NCBI GenBank assembly: GCA_944327255.1 | Contig: CALVHA010000007.1 | Span: forward strand, 22,379 to 86,378 | Reading direction: 5' to 3' | DNA length: 64,000 nucleotides | Source of the DNA: Candidatus Gastranaerophilales bacterium | GTDB taxonomy: Bacteria > Cyanobacteriota > Vampirovibrionia > Gastranaerophilales > Gastranaerophilaceae | In this document: positions 54,191-61,984 of the stretch, piece by piece | Position numbering within the stretch: the first letter of the stretch is position 1 | How the letters are laid out: the number at the start of each line of letters is the position of its first letter | Notes under the pieces: model-generated | What the model saw: the letters and a program-made list of their open reading frames with translations, nothing else | Databases searched by the model: none | What the model was told of the DNA's origin: nothing | Position numbers and translations under genes: made by a program

Positions 54191-55192
54191 ATGAAAGAAC
54201 AAAAAATAGCCGTTATTGGATGCGGTGTTTGGGGAAGAAACATCGTACGTAATTTTTACAATCTTGGGGTTTTGAAAATTGTTTGCGATATTGATGAGGA
54301 AAATTTGAAAAAAGTTACCGAACAATATCCAGGGGTTGAAGTTACAAGGGATTATAACGATATTATTAATAACCCGGAGATTACGGCTGTTGCTGTTGTT
54401 ACACCGAGTCATACCCATTATAAAATGGTTCATGCAATGCTTGATGCTGGCAAAAATGTTTATGTTGAAAAACCTATATCGACAGTCGCACAGGAAGCTA
54501 AAGACTTAACAGAAGTTGCGAACTCAAAAGGGTTAGTACTTATGGTAGGGCACCTGCTTCTTTATCACCCTGCGGTTAACAGATTAAAAATGCTTATTGA
54601 AGAAGGCGTTTTAGGTGATATAGTTTATGCACAAAGTGACAGATTGAATGTTAATTTCTTTAAAAATGACAGAAGCGTTATGTGGGATTTGGCTCCGCAT
54701 GATGTGTCTATGATGAGCTATGTAACAGGAAAAGATCCTGTAAGAGTTATTTCTGCTGTAGGTTGTTCTTCCGAACAAAACGATATTATGGATATTACAC
54801 ACCTGACAATTGAATTTGAAGGGGGAATGGTAGGACAAATTTCCGACAGCTGGATCACTCCAAGAAAACACGTTCAGCTCCTTGTCAGGGGAACCACGGC
54901 TACTGCAATTTTAGATGATACTGTACAGGACGATAAGCTAGTTATTTATGATAACTTTAAAAAGGATACATTACAAAATGTGACTTTAGATTACCTTGAA
55001 ATTGAACCGTTGAAACTTGAATGTCAACACTTTATCAGCTGTTGCGAAACAGGTAAAAAAGCTCGTTCCGGAGGTGATAACGGGTTTATGGTTACAGCCA
55101 TACTTGAACAGGCTGAAAAAGTTATGCTTGGAGACAGAAGGAAAAAATTAGACGAAGTTAATTTTGCACTTTCAAGATTAAAAAAACAATAA
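54191..55192 (+). CDS. Gfo/Idh/MocA-family oxidoreductase
   Basis: The 333-residue protein has the dinucleotide fold IAVIGCGVWGRNIVRNF with GxGxxG, then the family's VEKPIST (catalytic Lys region) near residue 97 and DLAPHDVSMMSYV. The sequence resembles WlbA/WbpB-type UDP-GlcNAc(A) 3-dehydrogenases, which oxidise the C3 hydroxyl before the aminotransferase acts. The preceding gene at 52811 is the fitting partner. A TATAAT lies at 54130-54135 upstream. A CDP-alcohol transferase follows 15 bases after the stop. Confidence 0.88.
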   Translation: MKEQKIAVIGCGVWGRNIVRNFYNLGVLKIVCDIDEENLKKVTEQYPGVEVTRDYNDIINNPEITAVAVVTPSHTHYKMVHAMLDAGKNVYVEKPISTVAQEAKDLTEVANSKGLVLMVGHLLLYHPAVNRLKMLIEEGVLGDIVYAQSDRLNVNFFKNDRSVMWDLAPHDVSMMSYVTGKDPVRVISAVGCSSEQNDIMDITHLTIEFEGGMVGQISDSWITPRKHVQLLVRGTTATAILDDTVQDDKLVIYDNFKKDTLQNVTLDYLEIEPLKLECQHFISCCETGKKARSGGDNGFMVTAILEQAEKVMLGDRRKKLDEVNFALSRLKKQ

Positions 55193-55207
55193 AGGACAGA
55201 GATTTAA

Positions 55208-55819
55208 ATGGATATTAAAAATAATACTGCAAATATAGTTTCTATAAGCCGAATTTTTATAGCATTTATAGCTATAGGTTTATTGTTTATACATACAACC
55301 GAGAGTTATATCTGGGCACTGATACTTACAATTATTGCTTTTATTATGGACGGAGTAGACGGGTATATTGCAAGAAAATATAATCAGTCTTCAGAACTTG
55401 GTTCTGTATTGGATATTATGGGCGACAGAATTGTTGAAGCATCTTACTGGATTGTATTTGCAGTACTCGGGTGGTTAAACATCATATTCCCGCTTATTTG
55501 TGTTGCAAGAGCCTTTACTACTGATAGCATAAGAAGTGTTGCTCTATCCAAAGGGATGACGGCTTTTGGCGACAAGTCTATGCAGTCTACGTCCTGGGGA
55601 AAATTTATTTGTGCATCTAAATTTATGAGAATAAGCTATGCAGTTGCCAAAGTTGCGGCATTTGTTCTTTTAATTTTTGCCAATATCCCTCATTTAAGTG
55701 TCGGACTCCAATACCATATTATGAATGTTGCAGTTGTATTAGCATGGATTGCGATTATTTTCTGTGTAGTTAGAGCGGTTCCTGTTGTATTGGAAAGCGG
55801 CAAGTTATTTGACAAATAA
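55208..55819 (+). CDS. CDP-alcohol phosphatidyltransferase
   Basis: The 203-residue membrane protein has the complete catalytic motif D-G-x2-A-R-x8-G-x3-D-x3-D: DGYIARKYNQSSELGSVLD followed by IMGD near residues 53-75. It transfers a phosphoalcohol from a CDP-diacylglycerol-type donor in phospholipid synthesis, for example PgsA-like or archaetidyl/inositol types. Five or six hydrophobic segments are seen. It lies between the oxidoreductase and trmL, all on one strand with short gaps. Confidence 0.9.
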   Translation: MDIKNNTANIVSISRIFIAFIAIGLLFIHTTESYIWALILTIIAFIMDGVDGYIARKYNQSSELGSVLDIMGDRIVEASYWIVFAVLGWLNIIFPLICVARAFTTDSIRSVALSKGMTAFGDKSMQSTSWGKFICASKFMRISYAVAKVAAFVLLIFANIPHLSVGLQYHIMNVAVVLAWIAIIFCVVRAVPVVLESGKLFDK

Positions 55820-55830
55820 AAAGGAACTAT

Positions 55831-56283
55831 ATGGCAGGAAAAATTAATATTGTATTATATGAACCTGAAATTCCACAGAATACTGGAAATATTGCAAGAC
55901 TCTGTGCTTGTACGGGCGCTTCGTTATATTTAGTTGGCAAGCTTGGCTTTTCTCTTTCAAGTAAATATACAAAACGGGCAGGGTTAGACTACTGGGACAG
56001 TGTTGACTTGCACAAAATTGATACGATGGAGGAATTGCTTGAAGCAAATAAAAGTGCTAACTTTTATTATCTGACAACGAAAACCGATAAAAAATATACT
56101 GACATAAAATTTCAGGACGGAGATTTTCTTGTATTCGGACCGGAGACAAGAGGGCTCCCTGAAAAATATGTAAAAAATGAACATGCTCTAACTATACCAA
56201 TGAAAGAAGGACAGAGAAGCTTAAATCTATCCAATTCGGTTGCAATTGTAACTTATGAGGTTATAAGACAAAATGGAATTTAA
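55831..56283 (+). CDS. trmL: tRNA (cytidine/uridine-34-2'-O)-methyltransferase
   Basis: The 150-residue SPOUT enzyme has NIVLYEPEIPQNTGNIARLC at the N-terminus, then LVFGPETRGLP and SLNLSNSVAIVTYEV, the knot and SAM-binding motifs. It methylates the wobble ribose of tRNA-Leu isoacceptors. Length and motif order match the minimal TrmL. Its last codons overlap the start of nnrD by 11 bases. Confidence 0.94.
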   Translation: MAGKINIVLYEPEIPQNTGNIARLCACTGASLYLVGKLGFSLSSKYTKRAGLDYWDSVDLHKIDTMEELLEANKSANFYYLTTKTDKKYTDIKFQDGDFLVFGPETRGLPEKYVKNEHALTIPMKEGQRSLNLSNSVAIVTYEVIRQNGI

Positions 56284-57076
56284 AATGCCCGAACGGATTC
56301 AAAACTCACACAAAGGAACATTTGGAAGAGTTTTGAATGTTTCCGGCTCTGATTATATGATGGGCGCTGCATATTTATCAAGTCTTTCAGCTCTGACCGT
56401 CGGTTGTGGATATATGTTCCTTTGTACCACAGAAAGAGTTATTGATGCAGTTGCTGCACAAAGTCAAAATATTGTCTTTTGCCCGCTTTCAGATTTAGAA
56501 AATCAAGTAAAGTCTGCAGATATATTGCTTATCGGATGTGGGTTGTCAACTTCTGATGCTGCGATGGATATTTTTAAAAGAACACTAAATTCTGTTGAGG
56601 ATATCCCTGTTGTAGTTGATGCTGATGGTTTAAATATTCTTGCAAAAAATCCCGAGATAAAGCTTCCGGCAAAGCTTATTCTAACGCCTCATCCAAAAGA
56701 AGCGTCAAGATTGATGGGGGTTGACGTAGATACAATTCTATCGGATATGGAATATTGGGCAAAAGAGATTTCTAAAAAATTTAATTGTGTAACAGTTTTA
56801 AAATCACATAGAACCGTTGTGAGTTCTAAAGATTTGGAAATTTATATTAATAATACAGGATGTAGTGCTCTGGCAAAAGCTGGGAGCGGAGATGTTTTGG
56901 CTGGCATGATAGCTGGGCTTCTTGCTCAAAATTGTGAAGCCTTTTATGCCGCAAAACTTGGAGTACACTTGCATGGGCTCTGTGGTGATTTAGCAAAAAA
57001 TGACCTGACCGAATACGGAGTGTTAGCTTCCGATCAGATCAGGTTCATTCCTTATGCTATAAAAAAAATCTTATAA
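56273..57076 (+). CDS. nnrD: ADP-dependent NAD(P)H-hydrate dehydratase
   Basis: The 267-residue protein has the YjeF C-terminal (NnrD) fold: GTFGRVLNVSGSDYMMGAAYL, the VVDADGLNIL strand, LTPHPKEASRLMG and the NTGCSALAKAGSGDVLAGMI substrate-binding loop. It repairs hydrated NADH and NADPH. The usual fused NnrE epimerase domain is absent. It overlaps trmL by 11 bases. A second in-frame ATG at 56285 could also start it. Confidence 0.93.
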   Translation: MEFKMPERIQNSHKGTFGRVLNVSGSDYMMGAAYLSSLSALTVGCGYMFLCTTERVIDAVAAQSQNIVFCPLSDLENQVKSADILLIGCGLSTSDAAMDIFKRTLNSVEDIPVVVDADGLNILAKNPEIKLPAKLILTPHPKEASRLMGVDVDTILSDMEYWAKEISKKFNCVTVLKSHRTVVSSKDLEIYINNTGCSALAKAGSGDVLAGMIAGLLAQNCEAFYAAKLGVHLHGLCGDLAKNDLTEYGVLASDQIRFIPYAIKKIL

Positions 57077-57078
57077 GT

Positions 57079-57408
57079 TTACGCTAAAAGGTCTAATTTT
57101 GCTACAGAGTCACTAGCAACTTCTTCTGGTTTGCCGTGTGCAACGTTGTATAGGTATCCATTTTCGTTATTTCTTACTTTTTCAACTTCACCTATAGAAG
57201 TTTGAGTTGGTGCAAATGGACTTGTATAGATATCTTTTTCTAAAGGTTTATTGATTTTTGCATTTCTAACTAAATCTTCAGCTTTTGCGATTTCTTTTGC
57301 TGTGTATACTTTTCCTGCACCTACATATTCAGTCGCTTTAGAAGCTACTTCTTTTACTCCTTTTGTTAACATTGTTTCTCTACCAGCAAATGAAATTTTG
57401 TTAATCAT
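57079..57408 (-). CDS. Small hypothetical protein with ISFAG start
   Basis: The 109-residue soluble protein starts MINKISFAGRETMLTKGVKE and is rich in Lys, Glu and Val. KVYTAKEIAKAEDLVRNAK near residues 33-51 looks helical. AAAGGAG 7 bases before the ATG and a TATAAT upstream (minus strand) support it as a real gene. It carries the F-centred element seen in three other proteins. It is convergent with nnrD. The function is not known. Confidence 0.65.
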   Translation of the reverse strand: MINKISFAGRETMLTKGVKEVASKATEYVGAGKVYTAKEIAKAEDLVRNAKINKPLEKDIYTSPFAPTQTSIGEVEKVRNNENGYLYNVAHGKPEEVASDSVAKLDLLA

Positions 57409-57541
57409 ATTTTTCTCCTTTGTTTTGATTTAATTTGTTTTTATTGCTTAGATATACATTATAACTCTTAAAAAAAAAATAATTGCTAAAAAAATAAAAT
57501 AAACTTTACAATTGTTAATAAGATTATAATAGCCTAAATAT

Positions 57542-58678
57542 TTAATAGCAATTAGCCATCTTTCCTAAAACAACACGGGAAGATGCTCCGGTACATTCAG
57601 GAAGATTATTCGGGATTCCATAATAAGTACAATACCCCAAAAGTGCAAATGCCATTACTTCTTTAAAGTTGTTAGAAATTCCGTAATCTTCATGAGTTTT
57701 AAGTTTAATATCTTTTGGCAGATATGTTCTTAAAAATTTCATAAGCGTTGGATTATAAGCTCCACCACCACCGATAACGACTTCTTCAATATCAATTTCA
57801 GGCAGTATAAATCTCTCATATGCTTGAACAATTGTTTTTGCAGTAAGAGCCGTAACTGTTGCAACAATATCTTTAGGTTCGGCAGGAGCAAATTTAAGGG
57901 CGTTTTCTATATACAAAGGTGAAAAATACTCTCTACCTGTTGTTTTAGGCGGTTTTTTGAAATAATATTCATCCTGTAAAAGACAATCAAGCCAGCTTTC
58001 AGAAATATTCCCACTCTTTGCAATCTCACCATCCTTATCGTATGGAATACCAAAAAATTTATCCGTACAATAGTCAATCATAATATTTCCTAAACCTGTA
58101 TCGAAACCAAATGTAGGATGAGAGTGAGAAACCATTGTAACATTTGATATACCACCAATATTTTGAACAGCTATATTTTTACCTGTTGGCTTGAACCACT
58201 TTTCATCAGCAAAACAAACTAAAGGTGCCCCCTCACCTCCAGCCGCGATATCAGCTTCCCTGAAATTCGAAATTGTTAAACAACCTGTTTCTTTTGCAAT
58301 AACAGAACTTTCTCCTATCTGGAGTGTACTTTTTAACGAAATCCCATCTATTTTTTCATCCTGCGGAGCATGATATATTGTTTGTCCATGACTTGATATT
58401 AAATCAGGTTTCCCAAATTCGGAAATTATTGTATTACAGGCATTTGCGAAACATTTTCCTACTGCAAAATTCATCTGACAAATATCTTTTATAGATGCAT
58501 TCCCAGCAAATAACTGAAAAATTTTTGTTCTAATATGCTCAGGATACTTATAATTTATGCCATAGATTAAGCGGCACTTTAAATCAGGACTAACCTCACA
58601 CAAACCGGCATCAATACTATCGCAGGATGTTCCTGACATTAAACCTATAACTCTTTTTGTTTCTAACTCTTCTACCAT
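57542..58678 (-). CDS. anmK: Anhydro-N-acetylmuramic acid kinase
   Basis: The 378-residue protein has the AnmK pattern: IGLMSGTSCDSIDAGLCEV at the N-terminus (phosphate loop), VNFGKPDLISSHGQT-like strands (SEFGKPDLISSHGQTIYH) and GGISNVTMV, then IVIGGGGAYNP-like VVIGGGGAYNPTLM. It phosphorylates anhydroMurNAc in peptidoglycan recycling. This indicates a muropeptide recycling route. A leader of about 320 bases up to a TTGTCA/TACATT promoter precedes it and contains a broken small frame. Confidence 0.94.
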   Translation of the reverse strand: MVEELETKRVIGLMSGTSCDSIDAGLCEVSPDLKCRLIYGINYKYPEHIRTKIFQLFAGNASIKDICQMNFAVGKCFANACNTIISEFGKPDLISSHGQTIYHAPQDEKIDGISLKSTLQIGESSVIAKETGCLTISNFREADIAAGGEGAPLVCFADEKWFKPTGKNIAVQNIGGISNVTMVSHSHPTFGFDTGLGNIMIDYCTDKFFGIPYDKDGEIAKSGNISESWLDCLLQDEYYFKKPPKTTGREYFSPLYIENALKFAPAEPKDIVATVTALTAKTIVQAYERFILPEIDIEEVVIGGGGAYNPTLMKFLRTYLPKDIKLKTHEDYGISNNFKEVMAFALLGYCTYYGIPNNLPECTGASSRVVLGKMANCY

Positions 58679-58776
58679 GACCTACAACTATTTTAAACCC
58701 CAAATCTCCTAAAGATTAATTACTAAATTGAATTGAAAACTTTTCTCCCATAAATAAAAACATCCCTAATCCACAA

Positions 58777-58995
58777 CTATGCAATATCTTCCTCATACTC
58801 CTCTAAAGCTAAAAAATTAAAAAACTTAAAAACCTCTCTTGTAAACTTTTGCCTTAATCTTTAGCGGACCTTTATGCCATCACCTCTTTTTCTATTTTCG
58901 TCCTTAATCTTAAACTATCCTACTTCTGTCCTCTGCGGTCTGGTAACCGTTTTTCTTTGGGCGTCTTTTTTGTTATATCTTTCTGCCCTCGACAT
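58777..58995 (-). pseudogene. Coding-like small frame with two in-frame stops
   Basis: From ATG 58993-58995 the frame reads MSRAERYNKKDAQRKTVTR..., then TAG after residue 26, FKIKDENRKRGDGIKVR, then TAA, then RLRQKFTREVFKFFNFLALE, and finally stops at TAG 58777-58779. The frame stays in phase over 73 codons, and the composition is protein-like (charged N-terminus, aromatic C-terminus). The promoter lies 5 bases before the ATG, so the message would be leaderless. The likeliest reading is a gene inactivated by two nonsense changes. Readthrough or chance are the alternatives. Confidence 0.4.
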
Positions 58996-59000
58996 CTTTT

Positions 59001-59029
59001 AATGTAAACCTAAGTTAAATTATTGACAA
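59001..59029 (-). promoter_or_regulatory. Promoter reading towards anmK
   Basis: Read on the minus strand: TTGTCA (59024-59029), 17 bases, TACATT (59001-59006). Start of transcription falls at or next to the ATG of the broken frame at 58995. Confidence 0.5.
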
Positions 59030-59155
59030 GTAAAAAAAAATTAATTATTTTTTACAATTGACCATGCCCCCTGATACTCTAAACAAAAATTCGTGTTATT
59101 AAATCTTAATGAAGAAAACTTAATGAAATTACGTAAAAATAATAACATTTTTTTG

Positions 59156-59181
59156 TTGACAATAAAGGAATTTCGTATACT
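59156..59181 (+). promoter_or_regulatory. Candidate promoter of the WYL pair
   Basis: A consensus TTGACA (59156-59161) is followed by TATACT at 59176-59181, but the spacer is only 14 bases. TACTAC (59178-59183) would give 16. Which -10 is used is open; short-spaced promoters are sometimes activator-dependent. Confidence 0.45.
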
Positions 59182-59266
59182 ACAAATTTTAAGCATGCTT
59201 GATTGTAAACTTTTTGCACCAATAAATACTTCTATAGTAAAATAAATATTGGCAAAGTGGAAAATT

Positions 59267-60208
59267 ATGAAGGAATTTAAAAAATCAAATACAATCACAT
59301 ATAATCTAATGTCTTTTACAGGCTTTAAGTCATTAATGCTTTTTACACTTCTTCTGGAAGAGGCAAGATCATATCAGGAAATTTGTGAATTTTTCCGGAA
59401 CCATGAATATATTAAAGAAGAAATCTCTATAGACACATTCAGGGTGTACCTTACTTCGTTAAAACGCTGTGGATGTGAAATCGAAAAATATAGAGAAGAT
59501 GGTGTAATTAAATATTTTATTGCTTCTCATCCATTTGAGTTCAGAATGTCAAAAGAACAAATTCGCAGCATCATGAAAGTTTATAGGATAATAATGCAAA
59601 CTATGGATGTAAAAGGCTTATTTGCACTGGATGTTTTTATCAGAAAGCTCGCAGACAAAATTCAAAATGCAGATCTGCTAACAGCCATTTGCAAAAACTC
59701 CATATTCAACAGAATCGAGGAAGAGCTTGTCGAAAAATTAATAGATTACACACAAAAAAAATATCAAATAACTTTTATTTATAACTCTCCGAAAAGAGAA
59801 AAAGTCGAAATTGAAATTGTTGCTGATAAGCTTGGAATCTCTAACGGGAAAGTTTACTTATTTGGAACAAACGTTAAATATCAGGAATATTCATACTTCC
59901 AACTACAAAGGATTACGGATATCATCCAAGTAAAAACAAATACCATAGATGTATCTAATATCCCTATTTACAATATTAAATACGAACTCAACGGTTTAAC
60001 TCCGGATGTTAAACTTTCTGATGATGAAAAAATCATTGAAATAAATGACAATTCAGTCGTCGTAGAAGTTACGTCTCCAAATAAATTTATGATTAAGCAG
60101 AAAATTTTATCTTACGGTCCACTATGCAAAGTACTGGAACCTGCAGATTTTAGAGAAGAAATAATTGAAACTCTCAAAAAAATGCGTGAGGGATATATTC
60201 ATGGGTAA
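59267..60208 (+). CDS. WYL-domain transcriptional regulator (first of pair)
   Basis: The 313-residue protein has an N-terminal helix-turn-helix-like part (LMLFTLLLEEARSYQEICEF, then EISIDTFRVYLTSLKRCGCE near residues 20-70). A WYL domain follows (YQITFIYNSPKREKVEIEIV... KVYLFGTN, about residues 162-235), and a C-terminal WCX-like extension (VVVEVTSPNKFMIKQKILSYG). The ATG at 59267 is preferred to an upstream TTG. WYL proteins sense nucleotides or single-stranded nucleic acid and regulate DNA damage or phage defence genes. It is the first of two tandem genes, overlapping the next by 8 bases, like mycobacterial PafB-PafC. Confidence 0.8.
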   Translation: MKEFKKSNTITYNLMSFTGFKSLMLFTLLLEEARSYQEICEFFRNHEYIKEEISIDTFRVYLTSLKRCGCEIEKYREDGVIKYFIASHPFEFRMSKEQIRSIMKVYRIIMQTMDVKGLFALDVFIRKLADKIQNADLLTAICKNSIFNRIEEELVEKLIDYTQKKYQITFIYNSPKREKVEIEIVADKLGISNGKVYLFGTNVKYQEYSYFQLQRITDIIQVKTNTIDVSNIPIYNIKYELNGLTPDVKLSDDEKIIEINDNSVVVEVTSPNKFMIKQKILSYGPLCKVLEPADFREEIIETLKKMREGYIHG

Positions 60209-61118
60209 AATAAGCGAAAAATATAATGATTCATGCCTGAAAATATTTGCCCTCCTACTCATGCTCTCTAAAGGAGATGCGGAATATTCAGAGGTCATAA
60301 AACTTTTTCCGAACTCAGATGGGAAAATTACACAAAAGTCTAATGTTACACTCAACAAATATATGAATACCATAAAAATATTTGGAGTTGAGGTACAAAA
60401 ATCTAAAAACAAATATACACTTCTAAAGATGCCTTTCAGTATTCAATTTAATGAAAAAGACCTCTATGCAGTTAATATAATCCAGGCATCCTTGAACTTA
60501 CTGCCTAAAGGAAAAAACAAAAATAATATCGAAAAAATACTCTCTAATTTACAAAATCGTTATGACATAAAAACAAAACAACTTAACGCAGTCATTGAAG
60601 CAAATAAAAATTATGACCTGTCATTGTACTGTAAAAAATATGAAAATCAAATTGCAGAATACGAACAATACTGTCAGGATTCAAGTAAAATCGAATTAAT
60701 TTACGCACATAACGGTGAAAATCTTAAGATAATATGCATTCCGCAAGAAATCAAATACCTTGATAAAATTGTATGCCTAAGTGTATACAGCAGCTTGCAC
60801 AGACAAATTTACGATATTCCTGTTGAAAATATAATAAAAATAAAAAAACTGGCAGAACATACTTTAGTAAAAAAAATTTGTACAACTGTCGTATTTAAAC
60901 TCAAAGGCTCCCTTGCTGACAGATATAAATTAAGAGAATGGGAGCAAGCTGAAGGGAAAGATGAAAACGGATACCTCACAATTGTTAATTCCGGAGAAGA
61001 TTTCAACACACTTGCATCAAGACTGCTGAGATATGATGACAAATGTGAAGTTATTTCACCTGAATCGTTTCGAGAAAAAATGATAAGTATTATTGATGAA
61101 ACTATAAAAAATTACTAA
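60201..61118 (+). CDS. WYL-domain transcriptional regulator (second of pair)
   Basis: The 305-residue protein is the diverged second member: N-terminal winged helix (LKIFALLLMLSKGDAEYSEV), WYL-like domain (KIELIYAHNGENLKIICIPQ, about residues 159-220) and a C-terminal WCX part (TVVFKLKGSLADRYKLREWE). The canonical WYL tripeptide is not kept; the matching strand reads KIVCLSVYS. The ATG at 60201 is preferred because it overlaps the first gene's stop by 8 bases (translational coupling). It ends in a bidirectional terminator. Confidence 0.78.
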   Translation: MGKISEKYNDSCLKIFALLLMLSKGDAEYSEVIKLFPNSDGKITQKSNVTLNKYMNTIKIFGVEVQKSKNKYTLLKMPFSIQFNEKDLYAVNIIQASLNLLPKGKNKNNIEKILSNLQNRYDIKTKQLNAVIEANKNYDLSLYCKKYENQIAEYEQYCQDSSKIELIYAHNGENLKIICIPQEIKYLDKIVCLSVYSSLHRQIYDIPVENIIKIKKLAEHTLVKKICTTVVFKLKGSLADRYKLREWEQAEGKDENGYLTIVNSGEDFNTLASRLLRYDDKCEVISPESFREKMISIIDETIKNY

Positions 61119-61154
61119 AAAAAAGACCTCTTAAAAATTTAAGAGGTCTTTTTT
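61119..61154. terminator. Bidirectional terminator
   Basis: AAAAAAGACCTCTTAAA (61119-61135) pairs with the 17 bases at 61138-61154. A and T runs on both sides make it work for the WYL pair (plus) and the Bax-inhibitor-like gene (minus). Confidence 0.88.
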
Positions 61155-61159
61155 AAATC

Positions 61160-61891
61160 TTACTCTCTGCTATTCAATTTTGCCAGAAGCCTTAAAACTT
61201 CTACATATAACCAAACGAGGGATGTCATAATACCAAAGGCCCCCATCCATTCAAAATATTTTGGAGCTAATCTTTGAGCCCCCGCTTCAATAAAGTCAAA
61301 GTCTAAAATAAAGTTTAATGCTGCAATTATACAAACAATCACACTGAAACCGATACCAATTGGACTAGCCGTAAAAATTTCCGGAATATTTCTTCCAAAT
61401 AAAGAAGCAATAAACTGGATTATATAAACAATTAGTATAGAAAAAGTTGCAGTAATAATTGTTGATCTAAATTTTTCAGTACATCTTATAATATTAAATC
61501 TGTAAAGCATTAACATAGAAAACATTGCTGCAAAAGTACAAGCAACAGCTTGAGTAACAATCCCAGGATAAAATCTTTCAAAAAAACAAGAAATTAAACC
61601 GAGAAAGAAGCCTTCTCCTATGGAATAAATTCCAGCCCATAAAGGTGCCGCCTTTTTGACAAAATTCACTATGATAACAGCAATAAATGCGGCAATAGCA
61701 CCAACAATCCCAAATATTTGCGCTTTATCAGAAAAACCTTGAAGGAAAAGCCCCCAGTTATAAGCAGCAGCTATAATTGTTATTCCTAACATTAACAGTG
61801 TCTTTTGAATTGTACCGTTTATGGTCATTACACCGTCTTCTATAACTCCCGAAACAGTTCCGAAGTTTTCGTTCAAAATCGGATTTGACAT
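61160..61891 (-). CDS. Bax inhibitor-1/YccA-like membrane protein
   Basis: The 243-residue protein has seven hydrophobic segments in the Bax-inhibitor-1-like order, starting TLLMLGITIIAAAYNWGLF. FIEAGAQRLAPKYFEWMGAF near the C-terminus carries the acidic residues of the BI-1 pore. Proteins of this family are inner-membrane, sometimes calcium-leak-like or interacting with FtsH. The function here is not clear. It is divergent from the ABC exporter at 61985. Confidence 0.85.
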   Translation of the reverse strand: MSNPILNENFGTVSGVIEDGVMTINGTIQKTLLMLGITIIAAAYNWGLFLQGFSDKAQIFGIVGAIAAFIAVIIVNFVKKAAPLWAGIYSIGEGFFLGLISCFFERFYPGIVTQAVACTFAAMFSMLMLYRFNIIRCTEKFRSTIITATFSILIVYIIQFIASLFGRNIPEIFTASPIGIGFSVIVCIIAALNFILDFDFIEAGAQRLAPKYFEWMGAFGIMTSLVWLYVEVLRLLAKLNSRE

Positions 61892-61920
61892 AATAAACCA
61901 CCTTTCTTTATATAGTCAGT

Positions 61921-61951
61921 TTTTATGATACAATGTAATTATATCATAAAA
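61921..61951 (+). promoter_or_regulatory. Inverted repeat over the ABC exporter promoter
   Basis: TTTTATGATA (61921-61930) and TATCATAAAA (61942-61951) form perfect 10-bp arms around 11 bases. The -10-like TACAAT (61929-61934) lies inside, so a repressor bound here could block transcription of the ABC exporter starting at 61985. Confidence 0.45.
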
Positions 61952-61984
61952 GGAAATATTTTACTATTAATATAAAGGCGGGGT

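Larger units (their letters stand above)
58679..59266. other. 588-base stretch between anmK and the WYL pair
   Basis: The anmK-proximal part (58679-58776) is AT-rich with no feature. 58777-58995 holds a coding-like frame with two internal stops, preceded by a good promoter on the minus strand (59001-59029). 59030-59266 contains A-runs and a plus-strand TTGACA (59156-59161) with TATACT (59176-59181) for the WYL genes. Confidence 0.7.

Noticed and set aside
58901..58985. A plus-strand frame through the broken leaderless gene (LVTVFLWASFLLYL)
   Set aside because: It has no start codon with a ribosome site and is the mirror image of a purine-rich coding strand; the minus-strand frame has a promoter at its start.
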